The notes under the pieces were generated by a model. The model was not told the origin of the DNA. It ran no database searches and saw only the letters and a program-made list of their open reading frames with translations. Of a stretch of DNA of 64,000 nt, positions 53,331 to 62,425 are shown one piece after another. The first letter of the stretch is position 1. Each line of letters opens with the position of its first letter. The stretch is from positions 1-64,000 of the forward strand of contig CAIVQH010000011.1 in assembly GCA_903907995.1 (NCBI GenBank), written 5' to 3'. This DNA comes from an uncultured Verrucomicrobiota bacterium (GTDB taxonomy: Bacteria; Verrucomicrobiota; Verrucomicrobiia; Limisphaerales; UBA9464). Both the position numbers and the translations under genes were made by a program.

Positions 53331-53762
53331 TCAGACGTCGATGACAGGGCCGTCACCGCCGCCCCCGGACTTGGGCCGGCCACCGCCCCTTTTCACCCGC
53401 ACACGCGGGCCGCGACCGAGAAAGAAATTGGAAATGACCGACGTGATACTGATGACGAGCGCACCCCAGAAGGCGGGCCAGAAGCCCAGGACGTGAAAGC
53501 CCTTCACGAGGCTGCCGACCATCCACAGCAGCACCGCGTTGATGGCGAGGAAGAACAGGCCCATCGTGCCGATGAGCAGGGGCAGGGAGAGCAGGAGCAG
53601 CAGCGGCCGCACAAAGGCGTTGAGGAAGCCCAGCAGCAGCGAGGCGACCAGAAGGGCGCCGACCGTGTCGTAGCCGATGCCATGGACGACATTGGAGGCA
53701 ACCAGGACGGCGAGGGTCGTGACGACCCAGCGCTGGAGAAATTGCAGGCCGGTGGCGGACAT
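53331..53762 (-). CDS. Phage holin family 4-TM membrane protein
   Basis: 143 residues with about four hydrophobic spans (roughly 10-27, 34-56, 60-85 and 90-113) and a Gly/Lys/Arg-rich tail. The segments LLLGFLNAFVRPLLLLLSLP and GTMGLFFLAINAVLL match the phage_holin_4_2 family. Despite the name, most members are chromosomal membrane proteins without known lysis function. It is 5 nt upstream of the L,D-transpeptidase gene on the same strand, so they are probably co-transcribed. No phage gene is nearby. Confidence 0.87.
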   Translation of the reverse strand: MSATGLQFLQRWVVTTLAVLVASNVVHGIGYDTVGALLVASLLLGFLNAFVRPLLLLLSLPLLIGTMGLFFLAINAVLLWMVGSLVKGFHVLGFWPAFWGALVISITSVISNFFLGRGPRVRVKRGGGRPKSGGGGDGPVIDV

Positions 53763-53829
53763 GGCGGGCGGACTATAGCGGGCGCGCGCCGGCTGTCAGG
53801 GAGGAGTTACCCCCAATTCCGGCGCGGGG

Positions 53830-55749
53830 TCAGTCGGCAGAAGCGGCGTGGTCCTGCAGGCCGGCGCGCACCTGGTCGAGCCAGGCGATCTGCGGCGGCA
53901 ACAGGAAGGCCGTGTTAACCCGGCCCAAGGCCTCGAGGGCAAGCTGGGGCTTGTGCTCCTGCCGGTAGAGGTCGGTCTGGGCAAAGGCGAGCATGGTGCG
54001 CTCGATGTCCTGCAGCCTCTCGGTATCGATGGAGAGCAGCAGCGGTTTGGCGGCGCCGGGGTTTTCATGCTGGAGCAGGGCCAGGGCATGGTTGATCCGT
54101 GCGGCCAGGGAGGTGGGGTTCGCTTCGAGCACACGCCGCGTGAGGGCCAGGGCCTGCTCCGGATCACGCCGGAAAATGAGCAGCACGGCGGCCAGGTCGT
54201 TCATGGAGTCCACCCGGTCCGGCGCGAGGGCGAACTGGTGCTGCGCGGCATCCAGCAGCAGGTCGGCGTCGTGCTCATGATAGGCGGCCCGCACGAGCGA
54301 CTGCCAGTATTCCAGCCTCAGCTGGAGCTCGCTCTCGTGGGCGCGCAGCAGGTCCAGGGCGGGCTTGTAGCTGCCCAGCTTCATCAGGTCCCGGGCGACC
54401 CCGAGCACCACCTCGGGCTCGTGGATGGAGTTCTGGGCGATTTTGGCGAAAGCGACGGCCACCTCGTTGGTGTGGTGCGTGGAGATTTCGGCGAGGCCGT
54501 CCAGATAATGGCTGTAGCCGCCGAGCACCCCGCGGGAGAGGTCGTTCTTGCGGATTTCCAGGGCCAGGCTGCGGAGATCGTCCCAGTTCTGGCGCTGGAT
54601 GAGCAGGTCCGCGTAGGTGAGCCAGATGCGGCTGGTGCTGCCGAGGGTGGGGGCGAAGTGTTCGAGGAACTGGATCGCCTGGTCGGTCAGGCCCAGCCGG
54701 AGAAAGGTGTCGGAGATGCGCGTCACCTCGCTGGCGGTGATCGGCGGATCGGCGAACTGGCTGGCCAGCTGCCGGGCCTCGTCGGCGCGGCCCCGGGACT
54801 GCAGGAGCTGCCAGTAGGCGGCGTGTTCCAGCGGGTAATCCTCATGCAGGTCGCGCAAGCGGCCGAGTGCGGGGGCCACTTCCTCGGGTTTGCGGCGGAT
54901 GATTCCCGCCAGCAGCTGCAGCCGCAGCGCCCGCACGCGCACGGCGGCGTGGTCCGGCGTCTGGTAGCTGGCCAGCACGGCCTGCGCGGCGGCGGTCTGG
55001 GATGAATCACCCCAGATGAGCTGCGCGGCGGCGTCGTAGACCGGCAGCTCGGGGTCGGTGGCGGCCACGGCGGGCGGCAGATTGGAACGCGCGGTCAGGA
55101 AAGCGGCCTTCTCGCCGGACTGCAGCCGGGCCTTCAGCAGCGAAAGCCTGAGGTGGTCACTGTAAGGCTGTGGGTGGCCGGCGAGCAGGGGATACAGCAG
55201 TTCCTCGGTGCCGAAGTGCCGGTACACGTCACTGACCAGGTCCAGATCGGCCGAATTGGTCTGGTTCAGGTGCAGCAGCCACAGGGAATTCCACCGCGCA
55301 TCGGCAAACCGCTGGGCGTTGCGCGCCGGCAGGTGCATCAGGTTCGAGAGGGAGCTGCGCAGGACCGGCGCATCGGCAAGGTTGTAGGAGACGGCGCTGC
55401 GCCAGTAATAATAGGCGCGTTCCCGTTCGTCCATGGCCTCGGTTTTTCGGGCCAGTCCGGCGTAAACGCGCGCCTCGATCATGCTGAGCCAGCTGACCCT
55501 GACGACCGGGTTGAACCCGCGGGGCGTGACGATCCAGATTGAGGGCAGCCCCAGCGCGAACAGCAGGAAGACGAACGCGCAGGCCAGCCCGGCGTAGCGG
55601 AACCGCCGCTCAAACATCAGATGGCGCAACAGCGGCCAGTCATGGAGATGGCGCTGGGCGTCCTCAGTGGTCCAGATCCACCAACGCCGAGAACGCCGCT
55701 CGTCAGCCGGGGCGCGGCCAAGTTCGGGAGGTGTGGGTGTCTGGTTCAA
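53830..55749 (-). CDS. Membrane-anchored TPR protein, paralogue 1
   Basis: 639 residues. A single hydrophobic anchor lies near the N-terminus (about 50-72, AGLACAFVFLLFALGLPSIWI) after a basic cytoplasmic segment. The rest is made of helical pairs with the spacing of tetratricopeptide repeats (for example RARALRLQLL, HAAYWQLLQSRGRADEARQLA and NPTSLAARINHALALLQHE). TPR proteins of this type are protein-protein scaffolds. The upstream paralogue has the same architecture with a 69-nt gap. The partner is unknown; proximity to cell-wall genes suggests an envelope role only as inference. Confidence 0.8.
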   Translation of the reverse strand: MNQTPTPPELGRAPADERRSRRWWIWTTEDAQRHLHDWPLLRHLMFERRFRYAGLACAFVFLLFALGLPSIWIVTPRGFNPVVRVSWLSMIEARVYAGLARKTEAMDERERAYYYWRSAVSYNLADAPVLRSSLSNLMHLPARNAQRFADARWNSLWLLHLNQTNSADLDLVSDVYRHFGTEELLYPLLAGHPQPYSDHLRLSLLKARLQSGEKAAFLTARSNLPPAVAATDPELPVYDAAAQLIWGDSSQTAAAQAVLASYQTPDHAAVRVRALRLQLLAGIIRRKPEEVAPALGRLRDLHEDYPLEHAAYWQLLQSRGRADEARQLASQFADPPITASEVTRISDTFLRLGLTDQAIQFLEHFAPTLGSTSRIWLTYADLLIQRQNWDDLRSLALEIRKNDLSRGVLGGYSHYLDGLAEISTHHTNEVAVAFAKIAQNSIHEPEVVLGVARDLMKLGSYKPALDLLRAHESELQLRLEYWQSLVRAAYHEHDADLLLDAAQHQFALAPDRVDSMNDLAAVLLIFRRDPEQALALTRRVLEANPTSLAARINHALALLQHENPGAAKPLLLSIDTERLQDIERTMLAFAQTDLYRQEHKPQLALEALGRVNTAFLLPPQIAWLDQVRAGLQDHAASAD

Positions 55750-55818
55750 GACAACGGGAAAAATCGTTTACGTCTGTGGAAACGCAAGCGATGAATCGAC
55801 GGAACCTGTTCAGGCGCT

Positions 55819-57732
55819 TCAGCCGGCGGGGAGTTCGGCGCGCGCCTGCTCCAGCCATTGCACCTGCGGCGGAAAGAGGTGGCGCACGTCGATCTGGTCG
55901 GCAGCCGCCTTGGCGGCGGCGACCCGGCCCGCCTGGCGGTGGCACTGGAACCAGACAAACTGGAGCACGCTGCGGGCGGAATCCGTCAGATCCTGCGGGG
56001 AAACCGTCTTCAACAGCTGCTCGCCCTCCTCCAGGCGCCCGTTCTGCACCAGTGCGAGCGCGTGGTTGACCCGGGCCAGCCGGGACTGCGGGGAGTGGGT
56101 GTAAACCTGCAGGGTCAGCCGCACCGCTTCGGAGGGGCGTTCCCGCATCATCAGCAGTGCCGCCGCGAAGTTGGTGGCGGTCGCGTCGTCCGGCTGGAGC
56201 TGGTAAACCTTCTCGCTGGCCATGAGCAGCTGTTCTGCCTGCCGCCCCTCGAACGCGGTCAGCTGCAGCTGCCGCCAGAACGTGAGGTCGTTGCCAGCCA
56301 CCTTTTCCAGCTGGTGCAGCACGACCGCCGCCGGCCCGGGATAACCGAGCCGCGTGAGCAGGACCGCCGTCTGAAACGTGATCGAGGGATCTTTGGGCAG
56401 TTCCTTGGCGAACTCGTTGAACTCCTCCTCCGCCTCCTGCGGGCGGCCCAGCCCGTGATTGGCCACGCCCTCCAGAAACAGCGAGTAATTGCCGAGCTGC
56501 GACTTGAGCCGGAAGCGGGAACGCAGGGCCAGAGCCAGGGCGCGCAAATCATCCCAGCGCTTCCCGGCGGTGAGCAGCTGGCCGGCCCGCACCCAGATGA
56601 CCGGGCCCTGCGCAAAGGCGGGCAGCTGCCTGCCGATGAAATCGGCCCCCTCATCGTAAAGGCCGAGCCGCATCCAGGCGGCCAGCAGCTGCTCGGCTTC
56701 GCCCGCCGATTGGGGCAGCGTGGTGTCGGCGCGGGCGAGCACCACCGCGCGTTCCCGCTGGCCCGAGAGGTCCAGCAGGAGCCAGTGCGCGATGCTGTCC
56801 TTCAGGGTGTCAGCATGCAGGTCGGTCAGCTCGGCGAGCCGCCGTTCATAGGAGGCCAGGTCCAGTTTTTTGTAATGCACCCGCAGCAGCAGCGAGAGGG
56901 CGAGGGGGCGCAACGCCGGTTCAGCCAGGGCCGCTTCCAGGCGGGTCTGGCCCGCGGCGGCCTCGGCCGACGGTCCCCAGCCGGCCTGCCAGGCGGCGCG
57001 ATACAGCGCGGTGTCGGCCTGGCTGGCCACGTTGGTGCCGCGCTGCTGCCAGGCGGCTTCAAATTTTTGCATCTGCCCGGATTGGAACAGTGCCCGCAGC
57101 AGGGCGGCGGTCAGGGCCGGGCTGGTCGGCATTCCCGGGTCCGTCAGCCGGCTGGCCACCCATTCATGCTGGTCGTAGCGCTGGTGGAAGTTCACCGCGA
57201 GTTCCAGGTCAGGAAGATTGGTGTGCGTCAGTCGCAGGAGGTTGGCGGCCGACTGCTGGCCGACTCCCAGCCAGGCGCGTTCGGGCAGGGGCTGGCGGGT
57301 GAGCGTGCGCAGCAGGCCGCGCAGGGTTTGCGGATCTGCCGCATTGTTGGCCGTCGCCGACATCCACGCCTGGATCGCGCTCGGAATCCGGCCGGCCGCC
57401 TCGTCCCGTTCCGCGCTATGGCGCAGTGACCAGGCCTGCAGCAGGTCCAATCCCCGCACCTTGATCTGCGGGGTGTAGTCCTCCGGCGAGGTGATCCAGA
57501 TGCGCGGCAGGAGCAGTCCCAGGGACAAAAACACCAGCATCGTGGCGATCAGCGCCCAGCGAAACCGTCCGTCATAAAACAGGATGTGGAGGAGGTAATT
57601 CGTCCGCACCGCCCGCGGGATGCGCCGACCCTTCGTGCGCACGCGTCGCCGGATCCGCGTCGTCGAGTCGTCCGGGGAGCCGGGCGAATTCGTCGGGCTG
57701 GTCGATGACGGATGGTCAGGGTTGGTGTCCAT
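55819..57732 (-). CDS. Membrane-anchored TPR protein, paralogue 2
   Basis: 637 residues with the same plan as the neighbouring paralogue: a Ser/Thr/Pro-rich cytoplasmic start, one membrane anchor (about 62-82, WALIATMLVFLSLGLLLPRI), a shared motif after it (RIWITSPEDYTP against SIWIVTPRGFNP), and TPR-like helical repeats to the end. The conserved residues after the anchor show common ancestry with paralogue 1. It is 58 nt from the kinase-MurQ gene upstream on the same strand. No enzymatic motif is visible. Confidence 0.8.
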   Translation of the reverse strand: MDTNPDHPSSTSPTNSPGSPDDSTTRIRRRVRTKGRRIPRAVRTNYLLHILFYDGRFRWALIATMLVFLSLGLLLPRIWITSPEDYTPQIKVRGLDLLQAWSLRHSAERDEAAGRIPSAIQAWMSATANNAADPQTLRGLLRTLTRQPLPERAWLGVGQQSAANLLRLTHTNLPDLELAVNFHQRYDQHEWVASRLTDPGMPTSPALTAALLRALFQSGQMQKFEAAWQQRGTNVASQADTALYRAAWQAGWGPSAEAAAGQTRLEAALAEPALRPLALSLLLRVHYKKLDLASYERRLAELTDLHADTLKDSIAHWLLLDLSGQRERAVVLARADTTLPQSAGEAEQLLAAWMRLGLYDEGADFIGRQLPAFAQGPVIWVRAGQLLTAGKRWDDLRALALALRSRFRLKSQLGNYSLFLEGVANHGLGRPQEAEEEFNEFAKELPKDPSITFQTAVLLTRLGYPGPAAVVLHQLEKVAGNDLTFWRQLQLTAFEGRQAEQLLMASEKVYQLQPDDATATNFAAALLMMRERPSEAVRLTLQVYTHSPQSRLARVNHALALVQNGRLEEGEQLLKTVSPQDLTDSARSVLQFVWFQCHRQAGRVAAAKAAADQIDVRHLFPPQVQWLEQARAELPAG

Positions 57733-57790
57733 GCTGGGCAGTGGGGAGCTAAGCGCCCCGATGAAACACTGGAAAGTGAGGAATTTGCGG

Positions 57791-59620
57791 CTAACGGCGC
57801 GCGCGCCCCAGGTCCTGGATCGCGTGTGACACCACCCAGTGGTGGATTTCGAGTGTTTTCCAGGCGACGGCGTACTCGGCTCCGGTCAGTTCGGCGACGA
57901 TCCGTGCCGCCCGGTCACGCAGTTTCACGTTCGATGGATTCAGGTCCACCATCAGATTTCCGATCACCTTGCCCTGCCGCACCATCGCCAGCGTGGTCAC
58001 GGCGTTGAGGATGAGCTTGGTCGCCGTGCCTGCTTTCAGGCGGGTCGAGCCGGTCAGCACTTCCGGCCCCAGATCGGGTGCGATGACCACGTCGGGCTTC
58101 TGGCCCCGGACGAAGGCAAGGTGCGGATTGAAGCAGATCAGGGCCGTCTTCGCGCCACGCCGGCGCGCTTCCGCGAGGGCACCCCAGACAAAGGGGGTGC
58201 GGCCGCTGGCGGCAATGCCGACCACGACATCCCTTTTGCCGACGCCGCGAAATTCCAGGGCTCGCCTGCCCTCCTCCGCGTCGTCCTCGGCACCTTCGAC
58301 GGCCGAATGCAAGGCTTTGACTCCGCCGGCCATAATGCCCTGAACCAGCTCCGGAGAACTGCGGAAGGTGGGTGGACATTCGCTCGCATCCAGCACGCCC
58401 AGACGACCGCTCGTGCCTGCCCCGATGTAGAAAAGCCGCCCGCCGGACTGGAAGGCGCGCACCACCAGCCGGATCAGTTTCTCGACGGGCTGGCGCTGCG
58501 TGCGCAGGGCGTCCGGGATTTTCGCCTCTTCCGACCACATCAGTTCCAGCGCTTCCGCCAGCGGCAGCCCGTCGAGGTGGGTGGAACGCGGGTTACGGCA
58601 CTCCGTGGGAGAGAGTTGGCGCGAGGACGGAACCGGCGGAAGTTTGGAAGCGCCCGGATTCTGCGGTTGGACGCGGGGCGAACGGATGGGGTCCGTTCCC
58701 GGGCGGGCCACCGCAGTGCGAGCCATCGCGACCGCACCCCAGACGGATTCCCGCGTCAGAGGGAACACCTTTGCCGTGGGCCATTCCGTGCGGAGGCGGC
58801 GGGCCACGCATCGGGCAAACGCCGGTTGCCGCAACAGCACGCTGCCCGTGAGCACGAATTCGACGCTCTTTCCCGCCCGGGTCAAATGCCGGGCACAGGC
58901 CGCCGCATCCGCAGCCAGAGTCCGGGCGAGACAATCCAAAAGGTCACGGACCACTTTGTCCCCTTCCTTCGCCGCGGCAAACACTTCGGGAGCCAGCGCC
59001 GCGATTTCCGTCTTGGAGGCTTCCTGCATCCACGCGATGAGCTCGTTGGGCTCGGTTAGCTGCAAGGCGCGCAACACCCGCTGCCCGAACCGCCCGAACT
59101 GCCGCTGGCGATCCAGGGTAGTGATCGTGTCACAGAGGCTCCGATGCACGATGTGGTAGCCGCTCCCGCGGTCCCCGAGCAGATGTCCCCAGCCACCGAC
59201 CTTGGCGACGCTTCCCCGCGCACTGCGGCCATAGCAGCAGGAGCCGGTGCCGCTCAGCACAATGACCCGGGCGGCAGGGGGCTGGCCGGTGGCGTCCAGT
59301 TCGGCGGCGGCGAGCGCGGATTCCAAGTCGTGATCCACGCGCCGGGGCACCCCGGGCCACACCGTTTCCAACACGCGTTCCACCCGGGCGCAGTCGGCGG
59401 CGTCGCGGACACCGGCCATGCCCACCCCGATCGCGCTCGGTGCCGGCAGCTGCCGGCGCAGCGCCCGAAAGTGCATGACGAGCTGGGCGTCCGTGACGAG
59501 GCGGAGGTTGGCCGGGCCGGCTTCCACCTGGGCGAGCGGCTTCAGGCCGGCATCGGCGGCGAGGGCCACCGTGCGGGTGCCGCCGCATTCGAGACCGAGG
59601 AAGACAGGCGTGTCGGACAT
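57791..59620 (-). CDS. murQ: Bifunctional amino-sugar kinase - MurNAc-6-phosphate etherase (MurQ) fusion
   Basis: 609 residues from the ATG at 59618-59620. Residues 1-305 are an ASKHA kinase of the BadF/N-acetylglucosamine kinase type (GLECGGTRTVALAAD, VLSGTGSCCYG and GWGHLLGDRGSGY). A Pro/Ser/Asn-rich linker (about 305-335) follows. MurQ starts near 337 (PTECRNPRSTHLD) and has the sugar-isomerase motif GAGTSGRLGVLDASECPP near 397, GVKALHSAVEGAEDDAEEG, and a conserved end. The enzyme would phosphorylate MurNAc or GlcNAc and cleave the lactyl ether of MurNAc-6-P, salvaging peptidoglycan sugar in the cytoplasm. A longer frame to 59830 runs through a repeat and is rejected. Confidence 0.9.
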   Translation of the reverse strand: MSDTPVFLGLECGGTRTVALAADAGLKPLAQVEAGPANLRLVTDAQLVMHFRALRRQLPAPSAIGVGMAGVRDAADCARVERVLETVWPGVPRRVDHDLESALAAAELDATGQPPAARVIVLSGTGSCCYGRSARGSVAKVGGWGHLLGDRGSGYHIVHRSLCDTITTLDRQRQFGRFGQRVLRALQLTEPNELIAWMQEASKTEIAALAPEVFAAAKEGDKVVRDLLDCLARTLAADAAACARHLTRAGKSVEFVLTGSVLLRQPAFARCVARRLRTEWPTAKVFPLTRESVWGAVAMARTAVARPGTDPIRSPRVQPQNPGASKLPPVPSSRQLSPTECRNPRSTHLDGLPLAEALELMWSEEAKIPDALRTQRQPVEKLIRLVVRAFQSGGRLFYIGAGTSGRLGVLDASECPPTFRSSPELVQGIMAGGVKALHSAVEGAEDDAEEGRRALEFRGVGKRDVVVGIAASGRTPFVWGALAEARRRGAKTALICFNPHLAFVRGQKPDVVIAPDLGPEVLTGSTRLKAGTATKLILNAVTTLAMVRQGKVIGNLMVDLNPSNVKLRDRAARIVAELTGAEYAVAWKTLEIHHWVVSHAIQDLGRARR

Positions 59621-59680
59621 GGCGCGAGCATGGGCGGGTCCGTGGCATGCGGGCAAGTTGGAGCAGGGGAGCAGCATCCT

Positions 59681-59749
59681 AATCTTACTCTTACTCCTAA
59701 TCATAATCACCTGCTTTACGCGATTACGATTAAGATTAGGAGTAAGATT
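59681..59749. repeat. GATTA-hexamer hairpin repeat, copy E
   Basis: Left arm 59681-59708 and right arm 59722-59749 are inverted 28-nt copies matching at 24 of 28 positions, separated by a 13-base loop. The right arm is built from GATTAC/GATTAA/GATTAG/GAGTAA units. It lies between the divergent kinase-MurQ and old-yellow-enzyme genes, 60 nt from one start and 86 nt from the other. Confidence 0.8.
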
Positions 59750-59835
59750 GGGAAGGGGCGCTACCGAAGGTGGAAGCTTCCGAGCGGAGGCTTCAGGCTT
59801 CGTTTCCGCGCCGGTTTTGGCTTCACTCACACGCG

Positions 59836-61263
59836 ATGAAGTTTCCGAAGCTCGCCCAGTTCAAGTCGGTGCCTGATTTTCAGGGCCGGCTGGCCGAACT
59901 GGGCCTGGATCTGCCCATTTCGGAAGTGCCCGATCCGATGCATTTCGCCCGGGCCTGCCGGTTGGGAGCCGCCACGTCGCGGGTGATCGGCAACCGTTTC
60001 GCCATCCTGCCGATGGAGGGCTGGGACGCGACGGCCGACGGCCAGCCGACGGACTTGGTGCGCCGTCGCTGGCAGCGGTTTGGGCAGAGCGGGGCCAAGC
60101 TCATCTGGGGCGGCGAGGCGGTGGCGGTCCGCCACGACGGGCGGGCGAATCCGCGCCAGCTGGTGTTTTCGGAGGCCAATCTTCCGGGCCTTGCCGAGTT
60201 ACGCGAACTGCTCGTGGCCGAACACGCGCAGCAAGGCACGACGGACGATCTGCTGATCGGGGTGCAGCTCACCCATTCCGGCCGTTGGTCGCGGCCGAAC
60301 GATCCGAAGCGGCTCGAACCGCGCCTCGCCTACCGCCATCCCATCCTCGATGGCCGCGCCGGCATCACGAGCGAGGCGGCGGTGCTGAGCGACCTGGAGC
60401 TTTCGGACCTGGTCGCCGATTTTGTGCGGGGGGCCGTGCGCGCGCAGCAGGCCGGTTTTGACTTCGTGGATGTGAAGCACTGCCACGGCTATCTCGGCCA
60501 CGAACTGCTCAGCGCGGTGGAACGTCCCGGGTGTTACGGGGGGGCGCTGGAGAACCGCACGCGTTTCCTCCGCGAGATTGTGGCGGGCATCCGTCGGGAC
60601 GCGCCGGGCCTGGAGATCGGTGTGCGCCTGAGCCTGTTTGACCAGCTGCCCTTCCAAAAAGGGCCGGAAGGTGTGGGCGTACCTGTGCCATGGACCGGGC
60701 CATATCCGTATGCGTTCGGCGGTGACCCGGAGGAGCCCGCGCGGATCGCTTGGGCGGAACCCCTGGCCTTCCTGCGGGTGCTGAGCGAGCTGGACATCCG
60801 GCTGGTCTGCCTTACGGCGGCCAGCCCGTATTACAATCCGCACCTGCAACGCCCCGCAGCCGTACCACCCAGCGATGGCTATCTGCCGCCGGAAGACCCT
60901 TTGGTCGGCGTGGCCCGGCAGCTCAACGCGGTGGCGCGGGTGAAGCGGGAGTTTCCCGAACTGCTGCTCGTCGGTTCCGCCTACAGTTACCTGCAGGAAT
61001 GGCTGCCCAACATGGCCGATGCCCAACTGGCGGCGGGGAATGTGGATTTCATCGGCCTCGGCCGCACCGTGCTGAGCTATCCTGAGCTGCCCAGGGATAT
61101 TCTCGCTGGCCAGCCGCTGCAGCGCCGGAAGGTTTGCCGCACCTTCAGCGATTGCACGACCGGTCCTCGCAACGGGCTGGTGAGCGGCTGCTTCCCGCTG
61201 GACGACTTTTACAAGGCGCATCCGGATGCGGCGAAACTGAAGGCCCTGTCCAGGGCCGGCTGA
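59836..61263 (+). CDS. NADH:flavin oxidoreductase, old yellow enzyme family
   Basis: 475 residues. A TIM barrel of the OYE type is indicated by [22 protein letters not shown]-type opening (seen as [15 protein letters not shown]), QLTHSGRWS with the conserved Gln/His, the catalytic/active-site [22 protein letters not shown] and [11 protein letters not shown]. These bind FMN and orient the enone or dienoyl substrate. An inserted segment in the middle ([16 protein letters not shown]) and a Cys-containing C-terminal region ([15 protein letters not shown]) are present. No second FAD/NAD domain follows, so it is a single-domain-type reductase. The ATG at 59836 begins the family sequence. It ends 4 nt from the convergent GT4 gene. 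Confidence 0.85.
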   Translation: MKFPKLAQFKSVPDFQGRLAELGLDLPISEVPDPMHFARACRLGAATSRVIGNRFAILPMEGWDATADGQPTDLVRRRWQRFGQSGAKLIWGGEAVAVRHDGRANPRQLVFSEANLPGLAELRELLVAEHAQQGTTDDLLIGVQLTHSGRWSRPNDPKRLEPRLAYRHPILDGRAGITSEAAVLSDLELSDLVADFVRGAVRAQQAGFDFVDVKHCHGYLGHELLSAVERPGCYGGALENRTRFLREIVAGIRRDAPGLEIGVRLSLFDQLPFQKGPEGVGVPVPWTGPYPYAFGGDPEEPARIAWAEPLAFLRVLSELDIRLVCLTAASPYYNPHLQRPAAVPPSDGYLPPEDPLVGVARQLNAVARVKREFPELLLVGSAYSYLQEWLPNMADAQLAAGNVDFIGLGRTVLSYPELPRDILAGQPLQRRKVCRTFSDCTTGPRNGLVSGCFPLDDFYKAHPDAAKLKALSRAG

Positions 61264-61267
61264 ACCT

Positions 61268-62425
61268 TCACCGGGCGGGCACGGTGCAGGCGGCATAAAC
61301 CGGGGCGAGCTGTTCCGCCATGGCGAGGGCCGAGCGTGAGCGCACCGATTCCCGGAGGGCGGCTGGCAGGGGTAGCCTGACTTCGCCCCGGATGATGGCG
61401 GCCAGCTGGGCGGTCAGATCATCGACATCATCGGGCCGGAAGTGCCGCCCGTTCAGTCCCGGAGTGACGGTGTCGCGCGGTCCACCGCTGGCGGAGACGA
61501 GCGCCGGCACTCCGAGCGCGATGGCTTCCACGAGGGCGACGCCGGCCGGCTCGTTGGTCGTGGGGTGCAGCAGCCAGTCGGCCTCGTGCAACACCTCGGG
61601 CACCCGGCTGGTGGGTCCGCACAGGATGACGACATCCTGCAAACCTCCGGCCACAACGAGCGCCGTCAGCTCCTCGGCGAAGCGCCGGGAGTCCGGGTCG
61701 TCCGGAACCGGCCCCCACAGCTGGAACTCGCATTGCGCGCGCAGGTTTTCCGGCAGGCGGGCGAGTGCCCGCAGGGCGAGCTCCCAGCCTTTCCAGCGGA
61801 CCAGGTTTCCCAGGCCCACGAAGCGCAGGCGACGGGCCGGGTTTGCCCGCCGGCTGCCCACGGCCAACGGCAGTTCAAAGAAACGCTGGGCGCAGCCCGA
61901 CGGGATGAGGCTGATTTTGGGCGGGGAGGGGATGAGACGGTAATGTTCCGCCATCTCCTGCGAAATGAGGACCAGGTTGAGCCGCGGCTGCCGGGCGGCC
62001 CAGCGGTAGAGACCGGCCCGGGCGCCGCGGGCATGGCTCGTAAACACGGTGGGGCGGCGGGCCAGCCGGGCGAGCCACACGTTCAGCCAGAAGGCCCCCC
62101 GGGAATGGCCATGCACCACGTCAAAGGGTTCGGAACGGAGCAGCCGGCGCAGCTCCGGCCAGGCGCGCACCGCGTGCCAGGTCAGCCGCAGGTGGCTGGA
62201 TGCCTCATCCAGCAAATGCCGGCCGCGACGGTAGTCCAAGGCGGGCGAGCGGCGCTCAACGTAGCCTGGGCGCACCCAGACCGCATGTCTCCAACCGCGT
62301 TCGCGGGTCACTTCCTGCACGTTGCGCAGGACTGTCAGGACGCCGCCGTGGTCGGATTCCGTGCCCACGAGGTGCAGCACCCGCAGCGGTCCCGGGGCGA
62401 CGCCGGGTTCAGACGGCGGGGGCAT
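61268..62425 (-). CDS. GT4 family glycosyltransferase
   Basis: 385 residues from the ATG at 62423-62425. The N-terminal Rossmann domain starts with LRVLHLVGTESDHGGVLTVL, where the Gly pair binds the donor. The C-terminal domain has GNLVRWKGWELALRAL and the EPAGVALVEAIALG motif (Glu-x7-Glu) typical of GT4 retaining enzymes. It is cytoplasmic or peripheral. It overlaps the preceding polymerase gene by 17 nt and is therefore probably part of the same surface-polysaccharide operon. The longer frame to 62629 is antisense-like, rich in Pro/Ser/Trp, and rejected. Confidence 0.9.
   Translation of the reverse strand: MPPPSEPGVAPGPLRVLHLVGTESDHGGVLTVLRNVQEVTRERGWRHAVWVRPGYVERRSPALDYRRGRHLLDEASSHLRLTWHAVRAWPELRRLLRSEPFDVVHGHSRGAFWLNVWLARLARRPTVFTSHARGARAGLYRWAARQPRLNLVLISQEMAEHYRLIPSPPKISLIPSGCAQRFFELPLAVGSRRANPARRLRFVGLGNLVRWKGWELALRALARLPENLRAQCEFQLWGPVPDDPDSRRFAEELTALVVAGGLQDVVILCGPTSRVPEVLHEADWLLHPTTNEPAGVALVEAIALGVPALVSASGGPRDTVTPGLNGRHFRPDDVDDLTAQLAAIIRGEVRLPLPAALRESVRSRSALAMAEQLAPVYAACTVPAR

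Noticed and set aside
53331-53762. Holin-like gene as evidence of a prophage
   Set aside because: No capsid, tail, integrase or lysis partner is present. This family is mostly chromosomal and non-phage.
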